Shown: positions 17,167 to 25,896, counted from the first letter of the stretch. The stretch: 64,000 nt of DNA from CAIWGV01 sp964515175 (GCA_964515175.1 CAZEUR010000001.1:7973-71972); one strand, 5' to 3'. The notes: generated by a model from the sequence alone, not told the origin. A program made the numbers and translations.

Positions 17167-18428
17167 TCTATTGTTTGTACTATTTTCTAAGTTGGCTTAT
17201 CTATCCTTTTTTAGTGGTGTGGGTACGATACCGGTGCCTGATCCGCAAAGAAGACAACACTCGGTTTCAGGAGCGATTTGGACTGACGCATAAGAAGCGT
17301 CCCAAGGGTGATCTTTTGTGGTTTCATGGGGCAAGCATTGGGGAATCCTTAAGTTTTTTACCTGTCTTGGAGGGGTTTCGGAAAAAGTATCCAGATCTAC
17401 AATTTTTGGCAACAACAGGCACTAAGGGTGCTGCGGAGCTTATGGCCCGACGGTTGCCAGAGGGGTGCATCCATCAATATGTGCCCCTCGACCATCCTCT
17501 TTTTGTGAAACGATTTTTGAAGTATTGGACGCCCTCTGCGGTGTTTTTTACAGAATCTGATTTATGGCCAAACCTCTTGATGCAAGCTCAGAGAGGGCGA
17601 CCGGTTTTTCTTCTCAACGGGCGTCTTTCGGAGAATAGTTTTAAGCGGTGGAAGTGGGCAGGCAGTTTTTTCAAAGAACTTCTGAGGTCTTTTGCCTTGA
17701 TTTTCCCCCAGACTGAGATGGACGAACATCGTTTTAAATATTTTACGAAATCTAATGTAAAATTTTTAGGCAATTTGAAGTTTGTGGGAGAGCGGCTTCC
17801 TGTATCTGCTCCAGATTTAAAAAAGCTGCAAAAGGAAATCCAGGGGCGCGCCTTATGGATTGCTTCCAATACCCACGACAAGGAGGAAGAAGTCATTCTT
17901 AAGGTGCATGCGAGACTTCGAGAAGAATTTAAGGATCTTTTGCTTATTTTGGTGCCACGTCACGCCTCAAGGTTGCCAGAAATTTTTCCTGTTTTGGAAC
18001 AGCTTCATTTAAACTTTGTGAGGAGATCTGAGAAAAAGCCATTGACGTCAAAAACTTCGGTTTATGTGGTGGACACCTTAGGTGAAATGGGGATTTTTTA
18101 TAGTTTAGGACCGATTGTTTTTATGGGAGGGTCCCTGTTCCCCAATGTGGGAGGGCATAATATTTTGGAGCCCGCCAGATTTGGCGACATCCCTTTGTTT
18201 GGGACATATATGGAAAACAATCAAGATATGGCAGAATTCATGCTCAAAAATAAGGCAGCAATTCAAGTGAAGGATGGAGAAGAATTGGAAAATCAGGTAA
18301 AAATCTTGTTGGAAAGTCCTAAAAAATGCAGAGAATTTTCTGATCGGATAGAAAAGACTCTCGGTGGTGCTGATATTCTGGGCCCTATCTTTAAAGAGGT
18401 TAAAAAGAGGTTGTCCTTTCTTTCATGA
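17163..18428 (+). CDS. waaA: 3-deoxy-D-manno-octulosonic acid (Kdo) transferase
   Basis: This 421-residue GT30 enzyme attaches Kdo to lipid IVA at the inner membrane. An N-terminal anchor (YFLSWLIYPFLVVWV) is followed by LWFHGASIGESLSFLPVL with the catalytic Glu. Other recognisable blocks are FFTESDLWPNLL, LLILVPRHASRLPEI and FMGGSLFPNVGGHNILEPA, the donor-binding segment. It overlaps both neighbours by four bases (ATGA type), between the DUF374 gene and lpxK. Whether it adds one or two Kdo residues cannot be read from the sequence. Its presence shows that a Kdo-lipid A core is made. Confidence 0.95.
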   Translation: MIYCLYYFLSWLIYPFLVVWVRYRCLIRKEDNTRFQERFGLTHKKRPKGDLLWFHGASIGESLSFLPVLEGFRKKYPDLQFLATTGTKGAAELMARRLPEGCIHQYVPLDHPLFVKRFLKYWTPSAVFFTESDLWPNLLMQAQRGRPVFLLNGRLSENSFKRWKWAGSFFKELLRSFALIFPQTEMDEHRFKYFTKSNVKFLGNLKFVGERLPVSAPDLKKLQKEIQGRALWIASNTHDKEEEVILKVHARLREEFKDLLLILVPRHASRLPEIFPVLEQLHLNFVRRSEKKPLTSKTSVYVVDTLGEMGIFYSLGPIVFMGGSLFPNVGGHNILEPARFGDIPLFGTYMENNQDMAEFMLKNKAAIQVKDGEELENQVKILLESPKKCREFSDRIEKTLGGADILGPIFKEVKKRLSFLS

Positions 18429-19393
18429 TGAGTCCTCCTAAATTTTGGTTGAAGCGATTTTCTCTTTTATCTTTCCTCTTAATGCCTGTGGGATGGATTT
18501 ACGGAACCATTGTCTTCTTAAGACTAAAGCTAACATCTCCTCTCAAGGTAAATGTGCCCGTTATTTGTGTGGGAAACTTGACTTTAGGAGGTGCTGGTAA
18601 AACGCCCGTTGTTTTATCTTTGGCTCAATTTTTCCAACATAAAAAAATAAAAGTGGGCATTCTGACGCGCGGGTATGGGGGGAATTTAGAGGGTCCCATG
18701 AAGGTTGGTGCTTCCCATGGGGCTACAGAGGTGGGAGACGAAGCGCTTCTGCTGGCCAAGGGGGCGCCCACGTGGGTGTCCCGAGATCGGGCCCAAGGGG
18801 CGCAGGCTATGGTGAAGGCGGGTATTCAACTGATTTTGATGGATGATGGATTCCAAAATCCCTGGCTTTCTAAAGATTTGAATCTGGTTGTAGTAGATGG
18901 GACTCATGGGTTTGGGAATAGATACGTCTTTCCAAGTGGTCCTTTGCGGGAGTTTCTGAGGGTTGGGATGGAACGAGCGGATGCCTTTGTATTGATGGGA
19001 GAAAATTCGAGTGTTTTGAATAAATCTCGCAAACCTGTTTTCAAAGCAGTTCTTGTTCCCACGAGGTCTCTGTGTTCTAAACAGGCGTATTTTGCTTTTT
19101 CCGGCATTGGAGTACCGGATAAATTCTTTGATAGCTTGAAACGAGCAAAGGTGAACGTGGCGGGGATACAGTCTTTTGCTGATCACCATCCCTATACAGA
19201 AGGGGAATTCAAACAGCTTTTGAAAAAAGCGGAAGATTTGGATGCCCAGCTTTTGACTACTGAAAAAGATTGGGTGCGCCTGACCCCATCCCAAAGGAAG
19301 CTTGTGATTTCTTTTCCGGTGGAGGTACAATGGGAGTCTAAGGCAGCACTGGAAGAGTTTTTGAAAGAAAGAGTACATGACCCATTGGATTAG
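18425..19393 (+). CDS. lpxK: Tetraacyldisaccharide 4'-kinase
   Basis: 322 residues, normal for LpxK, which phosphorylates the 4' position of the lipid A disaccharide at the inner membrane using ATP. An N-terminal hydrophobic segment is followed by the P-loop GNLTLGGAGKTPVV. Further matches are ILTRGYGG, VGDEALLLAKGAPTWVSRDRAQGAQ and LILMDDGFQNPWLSKDLNLVVVD, with the Asp pair of the active site. The C-terminal FADHHPYTEGE and LLTTEKDWVRL blocks are also present. It overlaps waaA by four bases and the LpxL-type gene by 17 bases. Confidence 0.95.
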   Translation: MMSPPKFWLKRFSLLSFLLMPVGWIYGTIVFLRLKLTSPLKVNVPVICVGNLTLGGAGKTPVVLSLAQFFQHKKIKVGILTRGYGGNLEGPMKVGASHGATEVGDEALLLAKGAPTWVSRDRAQGAQAMVKAGIQLILMDDGFQNPWLSKDLNLVVVDGTHGFGNRYVFPSGPLREFLRVGMERADAFVLMGENSSVLNKSRKPVFKAVLVPTRSLCSKQAYFAFSGIGVPDKFFDSLKRAKVNVAGIQSFADHHPYTEGEFKQLLKKAEDLDAQLLTTEKDWVRLTPSQRKLVISFPVEVQWESKAALEEFLKERVHDPLD

Positions 19394-20240
19394 ACGTCTG
19401 ATCTTTGATCCCCTACAGGCTCTGCCTGTCATCATCATCTATTATATTTTAAAGACAATGCCCACGGACTGGGCATCCGATGGAATGGGAGCCCTCGCGC
19501 GATTTGTGGGCCCCCATCTGAGGGTCAGTAATTTAGGGCGTAAGAATTTGGCCTTGGCATTCCCTCGGAAAAAGCCTGAAGAGAGAGAAAAGATTCTTCG
19601 TGGGGTTTGGGAGAATCTGGGACGGGTGGTAGGAGAGTTTCCTCATATGGATACTATAGCCACCTCTTTGACGCGGGTTAAGGTGGTGAATGGGGATCTT
19701 ATTGATCAACTCCGGGATGATGGACGCCCTGGGATTTTTATTTCTGCTCATTTGGCTAATTGGGAACTTCCCCATTTGACAGTGACGGATCATGGATTGG
19801 CTATTGCCCTTATTTCCAGACCCCCCAATAATTGGATTTTGCGATGGTTTTTGGAATATGTGCGTCGGAATGCTTTAGTGCGCTTAATTTTGAAAGGACC
19901 CTCTGGATCCAAAGAGCTTCTGAAATTGCTTCAGCAAGGGGGGCATGTGGGAATTTTGGTGNNNNNNNNNNTATCAGAAGGGGAGCTCATTCCTTGTTTT
20001 GGAAAAGAGGCGTTTACTGCTGTGGGGCCTTCGAAACTTGCAGCTAAATACAAGGCACCACTTGTGCCAGTTCATGTTGAACGCTTGAAGGGGGCCCGTT
20101 TTCGGGTGACTTTTCATGATCCCTTATCATTGAAATCAACCCCTGAAAAAACCACTAAAGCCCTTAATGAAATCATTGAGAGATGGATCAAAAAAAACCC
20201 AGAACAGTGGTTGTGGCTTCACAATCGGTGGAAAATATAG
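19377..20240 (+). CDS. Lipid A late acyltransferase, LpxL/HtrB family (contains assembly gap)
   Basis: A 287-residue LPLAT-family enzyme that adds a secondary acyl chain to Kdo-lipid A from acyl-ACP. The catalytic HX4E motif is SAHLANWELP near residue 125. The frame is open on both sides of ten N at 19962-19971, which cost four residues between GHVGILV and SEGELIPCFGKEAFT. In relatives this spot reads Asp-Gln-Lys-Leu, and the base pair left after the N's (TA) fits a Leu codon. The gap size therefore seems right and the gene intact. It is last in the lipid A run. LpxL versus another late acyltransferase (LpxM, LpxXL) is undecided. Confidence 0.87.
   Translation: MTHWIRRLIFDPLQALPVIIIYYILKTMPTDWASDGMGALARFVGPHLRVSNLGRKNLALAFPRKKPEEREKILRGVWENLGRVVGEFPHMDTIATSLTRVKVVNGDLIDQLRDDGRPGIFISAHLANWELPHLTVTDHGLAIALISRPPNNWILRWFLEYVRRNALVRLILKGPSGSKELLKLLQQGGHVGILVXXXXSEGELIPCFGKEAFTAVGPSKLAAKYKAPLVPVHVERLKGARFRVTFHDPLSLKSTPEKTTKALNEIIERWIKKNPEQWLWLHNRWKI
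19962..19971. other. Run of ten N (assembly gap)
   Basis: Ten unknown bases inside the LpxL-type gene. The reading frame is kept on both sides, so the number of N's appears to match the real length. Confidence 0.98.
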
Positions 20241-20307
20241 ATTATTTAAAACTTGATTTTTGGGGACGACTTAGAGTACAGTTGTTGGTCTCAGAAAGGA
20301 CAGTATT

Positions 20308-20781
20308 ATGGAAAGAGTTCCCTTAACAGCCTCAGGATTTAAAAGATTAGAGGAAGAATTAAAACAATTAAAGTTCATTGAACGACCTTCTATTATTAAA
20401 GCAATAGAGGAGGCCCGTGCCCACGGGGACTTGTCTGAAAATGCCGAATATCATGCAGCGCGTGAGCGCCAATCTTTTATTGAAGGCCGTATTAACGACC
20501 TAGAGGATAAAGTGAGTCGGGCAGAGGTCATAGACTTTACCAAACTCTCTGGGGATTCCGTAAAGTTTGGAGCCACCGTCATCATTCGGGATGAAGATAC
20601 GGAAGAAGTCTTAAAGTATCAAATTGTAGGCGTCGATGAAGCGGATATTAAGAAAGGATTGCTTTCTATAACCTCTCCTTTGGCCCGAGCCCTTATCGGG
20701 AAATCCAAAGATACGGTTGTTGAAGTCCACACTCCTCGGGGGGATAAAGGCTATAAGATACAGGAGATTAGCTTTATTTAA
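20308..20781 (+). CDS. greA: Transcription elongation factor GreA
   Basis: A 157-residue GreA of standard length. The N-terminal coiled coil contains the acidic tip that enters the RNA polymerase secondary channel (ARAHGDLSENAEYHAARERQSFIEGRI, with the conserved Asp-Leu-Ser-Glu-Asn). The C-terminal FKBP-like domain ends in VVEVHTPRGDKGYKIQEISF. It stimulates cleavage of backtracked transcripts. AAAGGA precedes the ATG by about eight bases. It stands alone between the lipid A operon and the LysE-type gene. Confidence 0.96.
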   Translation: MERVPLTASGFKRLEEELKQLKFIERPSIIKAIEEARAHGDLSENAEYHAARERQSFIEGRINDLEDKVSRAEVIDFTKLSGDSVKFGATVIIRDEDTEEVLKYQIVGVDEADIKKGLLSITSPLARALIGKSKDTVVEVHTPRGDKGYKIQEISFI

Positions 20782-20787
20782 TCCCTC

Positions 20788-20816
20788 TTGTGTCGCCTCT
20801 AAAATCTCTCTAGAAT
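20788..20816 (+). promoter_or_regulatory. Sigma-70-type promoter for the LysE-like gene
   Basis: TTGTGT (20788-20793) and TAGAAT (20811-20816) are separated by exactly 17 bases, ending 24 bases before the ATG of the exporter gene. Confidence 0.6.
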
Positions 20817-20840
20817 ACAACCAAATCAAAGGAGACTATC

Positions 20841-21488
20841 ATGGACGCCGCATTGCCCTATTATTTTATTAAAGGTTTTCTTGTTGGGTTTTCTGTGGCA
20901 GCGCCCATTGGGCCCATGGCCATTTTCTGTATCCGACAAACATTGGCTTACGGTCTTTTATGTGGTGTTGCAGCGGGGGCCGGGATATCATTGGCCGATG
21001 GATTTTATAGTTGGCTGGCGTCCATCAGCTCTAATTTGATCCAAAAGTTTATTAGCGATTATGCCATTTGGTTCTACGGACTTGGGGGGCTTATCCTTGT
21101 TTATTTGGGGGTTAAAATCTTTCGGAGTCCCATTCCTTCTACCAAAGACAAAACCCAACAAAAGAAAAGCGCTCTAACCTCTTTCACAAGCACGCTTTTT
21201 TTAACCTTTGCGTCTCCTATGACGACGCTTCTGTTTGTGGGGATGTTCACAACCTATGGGGTTTTTGATACGCCCCTAGTGAACTGCCAAATCTGGCAGC
21301 TAGTTTTGGGCGTTATTACAGGGGCTATGACATGGTGGCTTATTCTGACGTCTTTTGTGCACTTTGTTCATACGCGATCCAATATGGCCATTTTCAAATA
21401 CGTGAACCGCATTTCAGGGGCGGGAATTTTTTGTTTTGGGGTCTATGTTTTCTTTAAACTGTTTCAGCAGGGAGCAAGAGCTCTCTAA
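20841..21488 (+). CDS. LysE/RhtB family amino-acid exporter
   Basis: 215 residues with about six hydrophobic helices. The N-terminal family signature is clear: GFSVAAPIGPMAIFCIRQTLAYGLLCGVAAGAGISLADGFYSWLA. LysE/RhtB proteins export amino acids such as lysine, threonine or homoserine through the inner membrane. A 17-base-spaced promoter and a GGAG site precede the ATG. The stop overlaps the stop region of the converging acyltransferase by four bases. The substrate cannot be assigned. Confidence 0.9.
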   Translation: MDAALPYYFIKGFLVGFSVAAPIGPMAIFCIRQTLAYGLLCGVAAGAGISLADGFYSWLASISSNLIQKFISDYAIWFYGLGGLILVYLGVKIFRSPIPSTKDKTQQKKSALTSFTSTLFLTFASPMTTLLFVGMFTTYGVFDTPLVNCQIWQLVLGVITGAMTWWLILTSFVHFVHTRSNMAIFKYVNRISGAGIFCFGVYVFFKLFQQGARAL

Positions 21489-23425
21489 TCCATGATCTGG
21501 TCGAGGAATGTGGCCTGCTCTTTGACGTAAGAGGCTCTTAAATGACATACGTCCTTATAGAGGGGCTGTCCTTTTTTATCGATATTCAGGCATGTTTTAG
21601 AAGGGCAAAGAAATTCTACAGGATCTATGACGGTGGCGCCTGTTTCTTTTCCAATTCTTTTTAATATAGAGTGAGTATCTTTTACTCTTTGAGAAATGAG
21701 GTCTTTTTGAATCTCAAGAACCCTCTTTTTATGGTTGCCGAAGTAACTCCTCTTAATCATATTTTTTGGACAGAACTCTCCTCCTGAGGGCATGTTTAGG
21801 ATTAAATAAACTTTTTTATTATTTCTGATCATAGATTGAATCATATACTTTAGTCCTAAATATGCTGCTTTTTCTCCGAGAGTTTGTTTTCCAAGAGAAA
21901 GTTTATCGTTATTTTTTTTGTAGTAATAAGGAGCTCCTGTGTAGCCATTCCAATGAGCGCAGATGGCGACTGTTTTGATATTTTTCTGGTTTGAAAAGTT
22001 TATGGCACTCTCTAAGACGGTCTCACACTTGGGATGCATTTCGCTATAAATATTTGGAATGGGTGGGCAGCCCCCTCCTGTTATGAAAATAGCAGACTTG
22101 GAGGTTTTATTTTCGTCAATGAGATGCCCGATTCTTGAGGCATATTGTTGCATATTGCTATCTCCCATAAAGAGAACGGTGTCTGAAGTTTTGCCTGGCT
22201 TTAAAAGTGCAACACCATCTTTATCAAGACTCTTAAAACCATGAGGTGGGTATTGCCAATCGTCCATGGCAGAGGTTATGGGGAGAATTTCCTTGTTTTC
22301 TGGGGAAAAAGATATTATTTGTTTGGCAATTATTTTTCCAGTGCCTCCTATTAAAACCATAGCCACAATAAGAAATGCTGTTGTCCATCCTCTTTTTTTT
22401 CTAAGAGGTTTTTCAATAAGCCTATAAGTTAGAATTGCAAAAACGACGCTTAAAAAAATTGCGATGGTTTTGATCCACAGGGAGGGTTCTTTTCCTTCAA
22501 CAATTGTTGCGAAAGAGAGGAGGGGCCAATGCCATAAATAAAGAGGATAGCTGATCAGCCCAATGAATATGGGCAATTTTTGTGACAATATATTTTTGTT
22601 TATCCAGGCTAGGGGGCCGGCTAAAATAAGAAGCACTGCTCCACCTGTTGGCAGGAGGGTCCACCAACCCGGGAATTTCATTTTATCATCCAGAAAAACA
22701 ATGGAGGCTAAGATACAAATAGTGCCTCCGAATGAAAAAAGAAGGCGGGATAAAGGAGGAATTTTTTTTAATTTAGCCTCGTGAAAAACATAGATATAGG
22801 CAACTCCTGCCCCCACAATGAATTCCCAAAATCGAGTGGGAAGAAGGTAAAAACAAAATTCTGTGCTCCTATGAGATAGGCTGATGATATTGAATCCAAA
22901 AGAAAATAAGAAACTTGCCAATAAAAAAAATAAGAGGTAACGGGTTTTTTGGAGGATGAAAATCACAACAGGAAAAACAAAATAGAATTGTTCCTCTATA
23001 CCTAAGGACCACAAGTTCAATAGAGGTTTTAGGCTAGAGGCTGCGTCAAAATAACCAACATCTTTGTACAGCTTCCAGTTAGCTAAAAAGGCCGACGAAT
23101 AGGCAGTGCTGTTTCCAAGGGAACCATGCTCGTCAGGAAACAAAACGACCCCTCCCAAGAGAAGGCATCCTATTAAAAGAACAATCAGGGCTGGGAAGAG
23201 TCTGTGTATTCTTCGGATATAAAAATCTTTGAAACTAAAGGTGTTTTCGCTCATTTGGTCTAAAAGGATTCTTGTGATGAGAAAACCAGAAATCACAAAG
23301 AATATATCGACCCCAATAAATCCACCGCTCATCCATTTTGGAAAGGCATGAAATCCCAGGACGGAAAGGACTGCAACCGCACGTAACCCATCAATATCAG
23401 GTCTATAAGGGAAAGTTTTACTCAT
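21485..23425 (-). CDS. OafA/YrhL-type membrane acyltransferase with SGNH domain
   Basis: 646 residues: an acyltransferase-3 membrane domain (YRPDIDGLRAVAVLSVLGFHAFP, GGFIGVDIFFVISGFLITRIL, LWSLGIEEQFYFVFPV) with about ten helices over the first 370 residues. A periplasmic SGNH hydrolase-like domain follows, with VLFMGDSNMQQYASRIG and a C-terminal DVCHLRASYV (catalytic Asp and His). Such proteins O-acetylate surface polysaccharides such as O-antigen or peptidoglycan. The gene is read alone on the minus strand between the exporter and rpsT. A horizontally variable surface function is likely, but the polymer is unknown. Confidence 0.9.
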   Translation of the reverse strand: MSKTFPYRPDIDGLRAVAVLSVLGFHAFPKWMSGGFIGVDIFFVISGFLITRILLDQMSENTFSFKDFYIRRIHRLFPALIVLLIGCLLLGGVVLFPDEHGSLGNSTAYSSAFLANWKLYKDVGYFDAASSLKPLLNLWSLGIEEQFYFVFPVVIFILQKTRYLLFFLLASFLFSFGFNIISLSHRSTEFCFYLLPTRFWEFIVGAGVAYIYVFHEAKLKKIPPLSRLLFSFGGTICILASIVFLDDKMKFPGWWTLLPTGGAVLLILAGPLAWINKNILSQKLPIFIGLISYPLYLWHWPLLSFATIVEGKEPSLWIKTIAIFLSVVFAILTYRLIEKPLRKKRGWTTAFLIVAMVLIGGTGKIIAKQIISFSPENKEILPITSAMDDWQYPPHGFKSLDKDGVALLKPGKTSDTVLFMGDSNMQQYASRIGHLIDENKTSKSAIFITGGGCPPIPNIYSEMHPKCETVLESAINFSNQKNIKTVAICAHWNGYTGAPYYYKKNNDKLSLGKQTLGEKAAYLGLKYMIQSMIRNNKKVYLILNMPSGGEFCPKNMIKRSYFGNHKKRVLEIQKDLISQRVKDTHSILKRIGKETGATVIDPVEFLCPSKTCLNIDKKGQPLYKDVCHLRASYVKEQATFLDQIMD

Positions 23426-23476
23426 AAGACTTTGTCTCTGATTTTACTTTCAAAGTCAATTGTTGTAAAATATCCT

Positions 23477-23505
23477 TGACAGATGGTCGAGTTCCGGTTA
23501 TTTTT
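23477..23505 (+). promoter_or_regulatory. Sigma-70-type promoter for rpsT
   Basis: A perfect TTGACA at 23477-23482 and TATTTT at 23500-23505 with a 17-base spacer, followed about 30 bases later by the rpsT ATG. Confidence 0.78.
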
Positions 23506-23537
23506 CGTAACATTATTGTTTTATAAGGTTTTTTATC

Positions 23538-23798
23538 ATGGCAAATCATGCATCCGCTGAGAAGCGCATTCGTCAAACAAAAGTTCGTACGGCTCAAAAT
23601 CGTGTGGTTGTTAGTCGGATGAGAAACAGTTTGAAAAAGGTTGAGGATGCCCTTAAGCTAAAAGATAAGGGTAAGGCTCAAGAAGCTTTGAAATTGGCGC
23701 AGCCAGAAGTTATGAAGACAGCTCAGAAGGGCATTATTCATGTGAATACGGCGGCTCGGAAGATATCTCGTCTTTCTGCGCGGGTTAAGAGCTTATAA
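23538..23798 (+). CDS. rpsT: 30S ribosomal protein S20
   Basis: An 86-residue basic protein with the S20 pattern: N-terminal MANHASAEKRIRQTKVRTAQNR and C-terminal GIIHVNTAARKISRLSARVKSL. It binds 16S rRNA early in 30S assembly. It has its own promoter and lies directly upstream of dnaA, the rpsT-dnaA arrangement seen in many alphaproteobacteria. The 82 bases between them hold no clear intrinsic terminator, so readthrough into dnaA is possible. Confidence 0.97.
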   Translation: MANHASAEKRIRQTKVRTAQNRVVVSRMRNSLKKVEDALKLKDKGKAQEALKLAQPEVMKTAQKGIIHVNTAARKISRLSARVKSL

Positions 23799-23880
23799 GT
23801 CTGCTGCCCCTTACTGTACCTTCGTAATTTTTTAAAGGCCCCGTTAGAGAAGGGTCCCTTCGCGCTTAATGGATTGATAA

Positions 23881-25224
23881 ATGACGGAAAAACAGCAAAT
23901 TTGGGGCCGTATTCAATCTTCTCTTCCGGAAGCATTTGGAGAGACTGTCTATAAAGGATGGCTTAAGTTTTTAAGCTTTGAAGAAGATCTGGGGGGCAAA
24001 ATTATTCTCTCCGTTCCTTCTCGCTTTATCCGAGACTGGATCACGAGCCGATACCTTAAGAAACTTTCTGAAATCTGGACACAAGAAGACCCTCGGGTTC
24101 ACACCATCGAAATTATCGCAAAAACTATTGAAGAATCAGGGGCACCTGTATCGGAAGAGTTAAAAATAGACGACAGTCCTAATAAATATCTTCTGGAAAA
24201 CGTCACTAGCGGCCTTGATCCTCGGTTTACCTTCGAGAATTTTGTAGTAGGAAAACCTAATGAGCTGGCCTATGCGGCAGCACGTCGGGTGGCGGAATCG
24301 GACCAAGTTTATTTTAATCCTCTCTTTTTGTATGGAGGCGTAGGCCTTGGAAAAACGCACCTCATGCATGCAGTGGCTTGGTATCTTCATAAGGAGCATC
24401 CAAAACGTCGGGTGATCTATATGTCAGCCGAAAAATTCATGTACCAGTTTATTCGGGCGTTGCGATTGAAAACCATCATCTCTTTCCGCGAGCAATTACG
24501 ATCTGTGGATGTCTTGATGATTGATGATGTACAGTTTATTAGTGGAAAGGATTCCACGCAGGAAGAATTTTTTCACACGTTTAACTCTCTTGTAGATCAG
24601 AAACGCCAGATTATTTTGTCCGCTGATAAATCTCCGTCCGACCTTCAGGGTATTGAGGAGCGCATGCGGTCCCGTTTGGGGTGGGGCTTGGTGGCAGATA
24701 TTCATCCAAGTACGTATGAATTACGCCTCGGGATTTTACAGTCAAAGGCAGAGCATTTGCCCATTCCTATTCCAAAAGAAATTTTAGAGTTTCTAGCCCA
24801 CAAAGTAACCTCTAATATTCGTGAATTGGAAGGAGCATTGAATCGCATCTTGGCGCATGCCACACTGGTGGGGGGGGAGATCTCCCTTGAGACCACCCAA
24901 GACGTGTTGCGAGATCTTCTTCGGGCCAATGAGAAGCATGTGACCATTGAAGAGATTCAACGGCATGTGGCAGAGCATTATAATATTCGGATTGGGGATA
25001 TGCATTCCACAAAACGAGCCCGTGTGGTAGCTCGTCCACGGCAGATTGCCATGTACCTTTGTAAGCAGCTTACCTCTAAATCGTTGCCAGAAATTGGGCG
25101 TAAGTTTGGGGGGCGGGATCACACGACGGTGATTCACGCGGTGAAAACGGTGGAAGCTTTAAGCTCGGAAGATCCAAGCTTGAGAGATGATGTTACATTG
25201 CTAAAGAGAATGCTTGGGCACTAG
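23881..25224 (+). CDS. dnaA: Chromosomal replication initiator DnaA
   Basis: 447 residues. The N-terminal domain I starts QIWGRIQSSLPEAFGETVYKGWLKFL. The AAA+ core has Walker A YGGVGLGKTHL near residue 153, Walker B VDVLMIDDVQFI and sensor IILSADKSP. The C-terminal DNA-binding domain IV has STKRARVVARPRQIAMYLCKQLT and the signature GRDHTTVIHAVK. It opens oriC to start replication. A weak ribosome-binding site precedes the ATG. No cluster of DnaA boxes (TTATCCACA-like) is visible nearby, so the origin is probably elsewhere. A small conserved gene follows two bases later. Confidence 0.97.
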   Translation: MTEKQQIWGRIQSSLPEAFGETVYKGWLKFLSFEEDLGGKIILSVPSRFIRDWITSRYLKKLSEIWTQEDPRVHTIEIIAKTIEESGAPVSEELKIDDSPNKYLLENVTSGLDPRFTFENFVVGKPNELAYAAARRVAESDQVYFNPLFLYGGVGLGKTHLMHAVAWYLHKEHPKRRVIYMSAEKFMYQFIRALRLKTIISFREQLRSVDVLMIDDVQFISGKDSTQEEFFHTFNSLVDQKRQIILSADKSPSDLQGIEERMRSRLGWGLVADIHPSTYELRLGILQSKAEHLPIPIPKEILEFLAHKVTSNIRELEGALNRILAHATLVGGEISLETTQDVLRDLLRANEKHVTIEEIQRHVAEHYNIRIGDMHSTKRARVVARPRQIAMYLCKQLTSKSLPEIGRKFGGRDHTTVIHAVKTVEALSSEDPSLRDDVTLLKRMLGH

Positions 25225-25244
25225 AATTGACGCGTCGGGTTATC

Positions 25245-25556
25245 ATGTCAACGTGGCAAGAGGTGAAGGATGTCTTAGAGACCTCTGACGAGCTTTTGGA
25301 GCTGATTTCTCCGCCAAATGCTTGTGACTATTTGGGCGTTCCTTTTTTTAAAGCCTTAGAAGACCAGGCACGATTTCATTATCCCCATAAATCCTTTGAT
25401 TTTATTTTGGATTGCAGTGCCCCGGGGCATGTGATGGGGGCCTTTCGGTGCGGAGTGAAAAAAGTATTGTATCGAGGGGATGAGGCTTATCTGCCGGCAC
25501 TTGAATCTATGGCAGATCAGGTGGGTGGCGTTATTGTGAAGCCAACCAAAACCTGA
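25245..25556 (+). CDS. Small conserved hypothetical protein
   Basis: The ATG at 25245 gives 103 residues; a TTG at 25227, two bases after dnaA, would add six. The sequence starts STWQEVKDVLETSDELLELISPPNACDYLGVPFF and contains FDFILDCSAPGHVMGAFRCGVKKVLYRGDE. No catalytic motif is recognised. The second part resembles an alternating beta/alpha segment seen in uncharacterised alphaproteobacterial proteins of about this size, from memory rather than by search. Its position suggests co-transcription with dnaA. Function unknown. Confidence 0.62.
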   Translation: MSTWQEVKDVLETSDELLELISPPNACDYLGVPFFKALEDQARFHYPHKSFDFILDCSAPGHVMGAFRCGVKKVLYRGDEAYLPALESMADQVGGVIVKPTKT

Positions 25557-25854
25557 TATAAACTTTCCAAAAGATAACTTGGATAAGTTGCCAGGACTTA
25601 TTAGCCGGTCCACGCGACAAGTTTTTTGCGGATGAGATTTTGTTTGAGGATGCGCAGTAGAGAGAAATTTCTGCTTACTTGTCGCCCATTCATATTTTTT
25701 TAAGTTCATTTGGATTTGTAAAAAGACGAAACTTGATCCTTTTGGCAGTCCCCCTTGGGCTTCCCTCTGGATGGAAAATTGTGTCAGATAGCACGTAAAA
25801 AACATTTTCTTCTTGGCCTTTTCTGCCGTATAACATTAAGTATCTGCAAAAAAA
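25557..25854. other. Intergenic region before dnaK, with a long-range inverted repeat
   Basis: No gene is seen. GCGACAAGT at 25614-25622 is matched by ACTTGTCGC at 25677-25685. The enclosed 54 bases contain a smaller palindrome, AGAAATTTCT. A second short palindrome, AACTTGGATAAGTT, lies at about 25576-25589. No T-run follows. It may be a repeat element or a structured RNA end. Confidence 0.45.
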
Positions 25855-25881
25855 TTAGCAGACTCTATTGAAGAGTGCTAA
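25855..25881 (+). promoter_or_regulatory. CIRCE-like operator upstream of dnaK
   Basis: The right half GAGTGCTAA is a perfect match to the CIRCE element bound by HrcA. The left half TTAGCAGAC matches TTAGCACTC at seven of nine positions. The gap is the canonical nine bases. It overlaps the -35 box of the dnaK promoter, as expected for repression. The hrcA gene itself is not in the window. Confidence 0.82.
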
Positions 25882-25896
25882 AATAGTTGCTATATA
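25868..25896 (+). promoter_or_regulatory. dnaK promoter overlapping CIRCE
   Basis: TTGAAG (25868-25873) and TATATA (25891-25896) are 17 bases apart. The start of transcription would fall near 25903, which makes the ATG at 25946 the sensible DnaK start. Confidence 0.65.

Noticed and set aside
18686..19438. 250-codon minus-strand frame opposite lpxK
   Set aside because: It is fully antisense to a clear lpxK with all motifs, and its translation is rich in Arg, His and Ser without domain resemblance.
23799..23880. Possible oriC next to dnaA
   Set aside because: No cluster of TTATCCACA-like boxes is present in this gap or in the 25.6-25.9 kb gap. The AT-rich block at 41.1 kb also lacks them.
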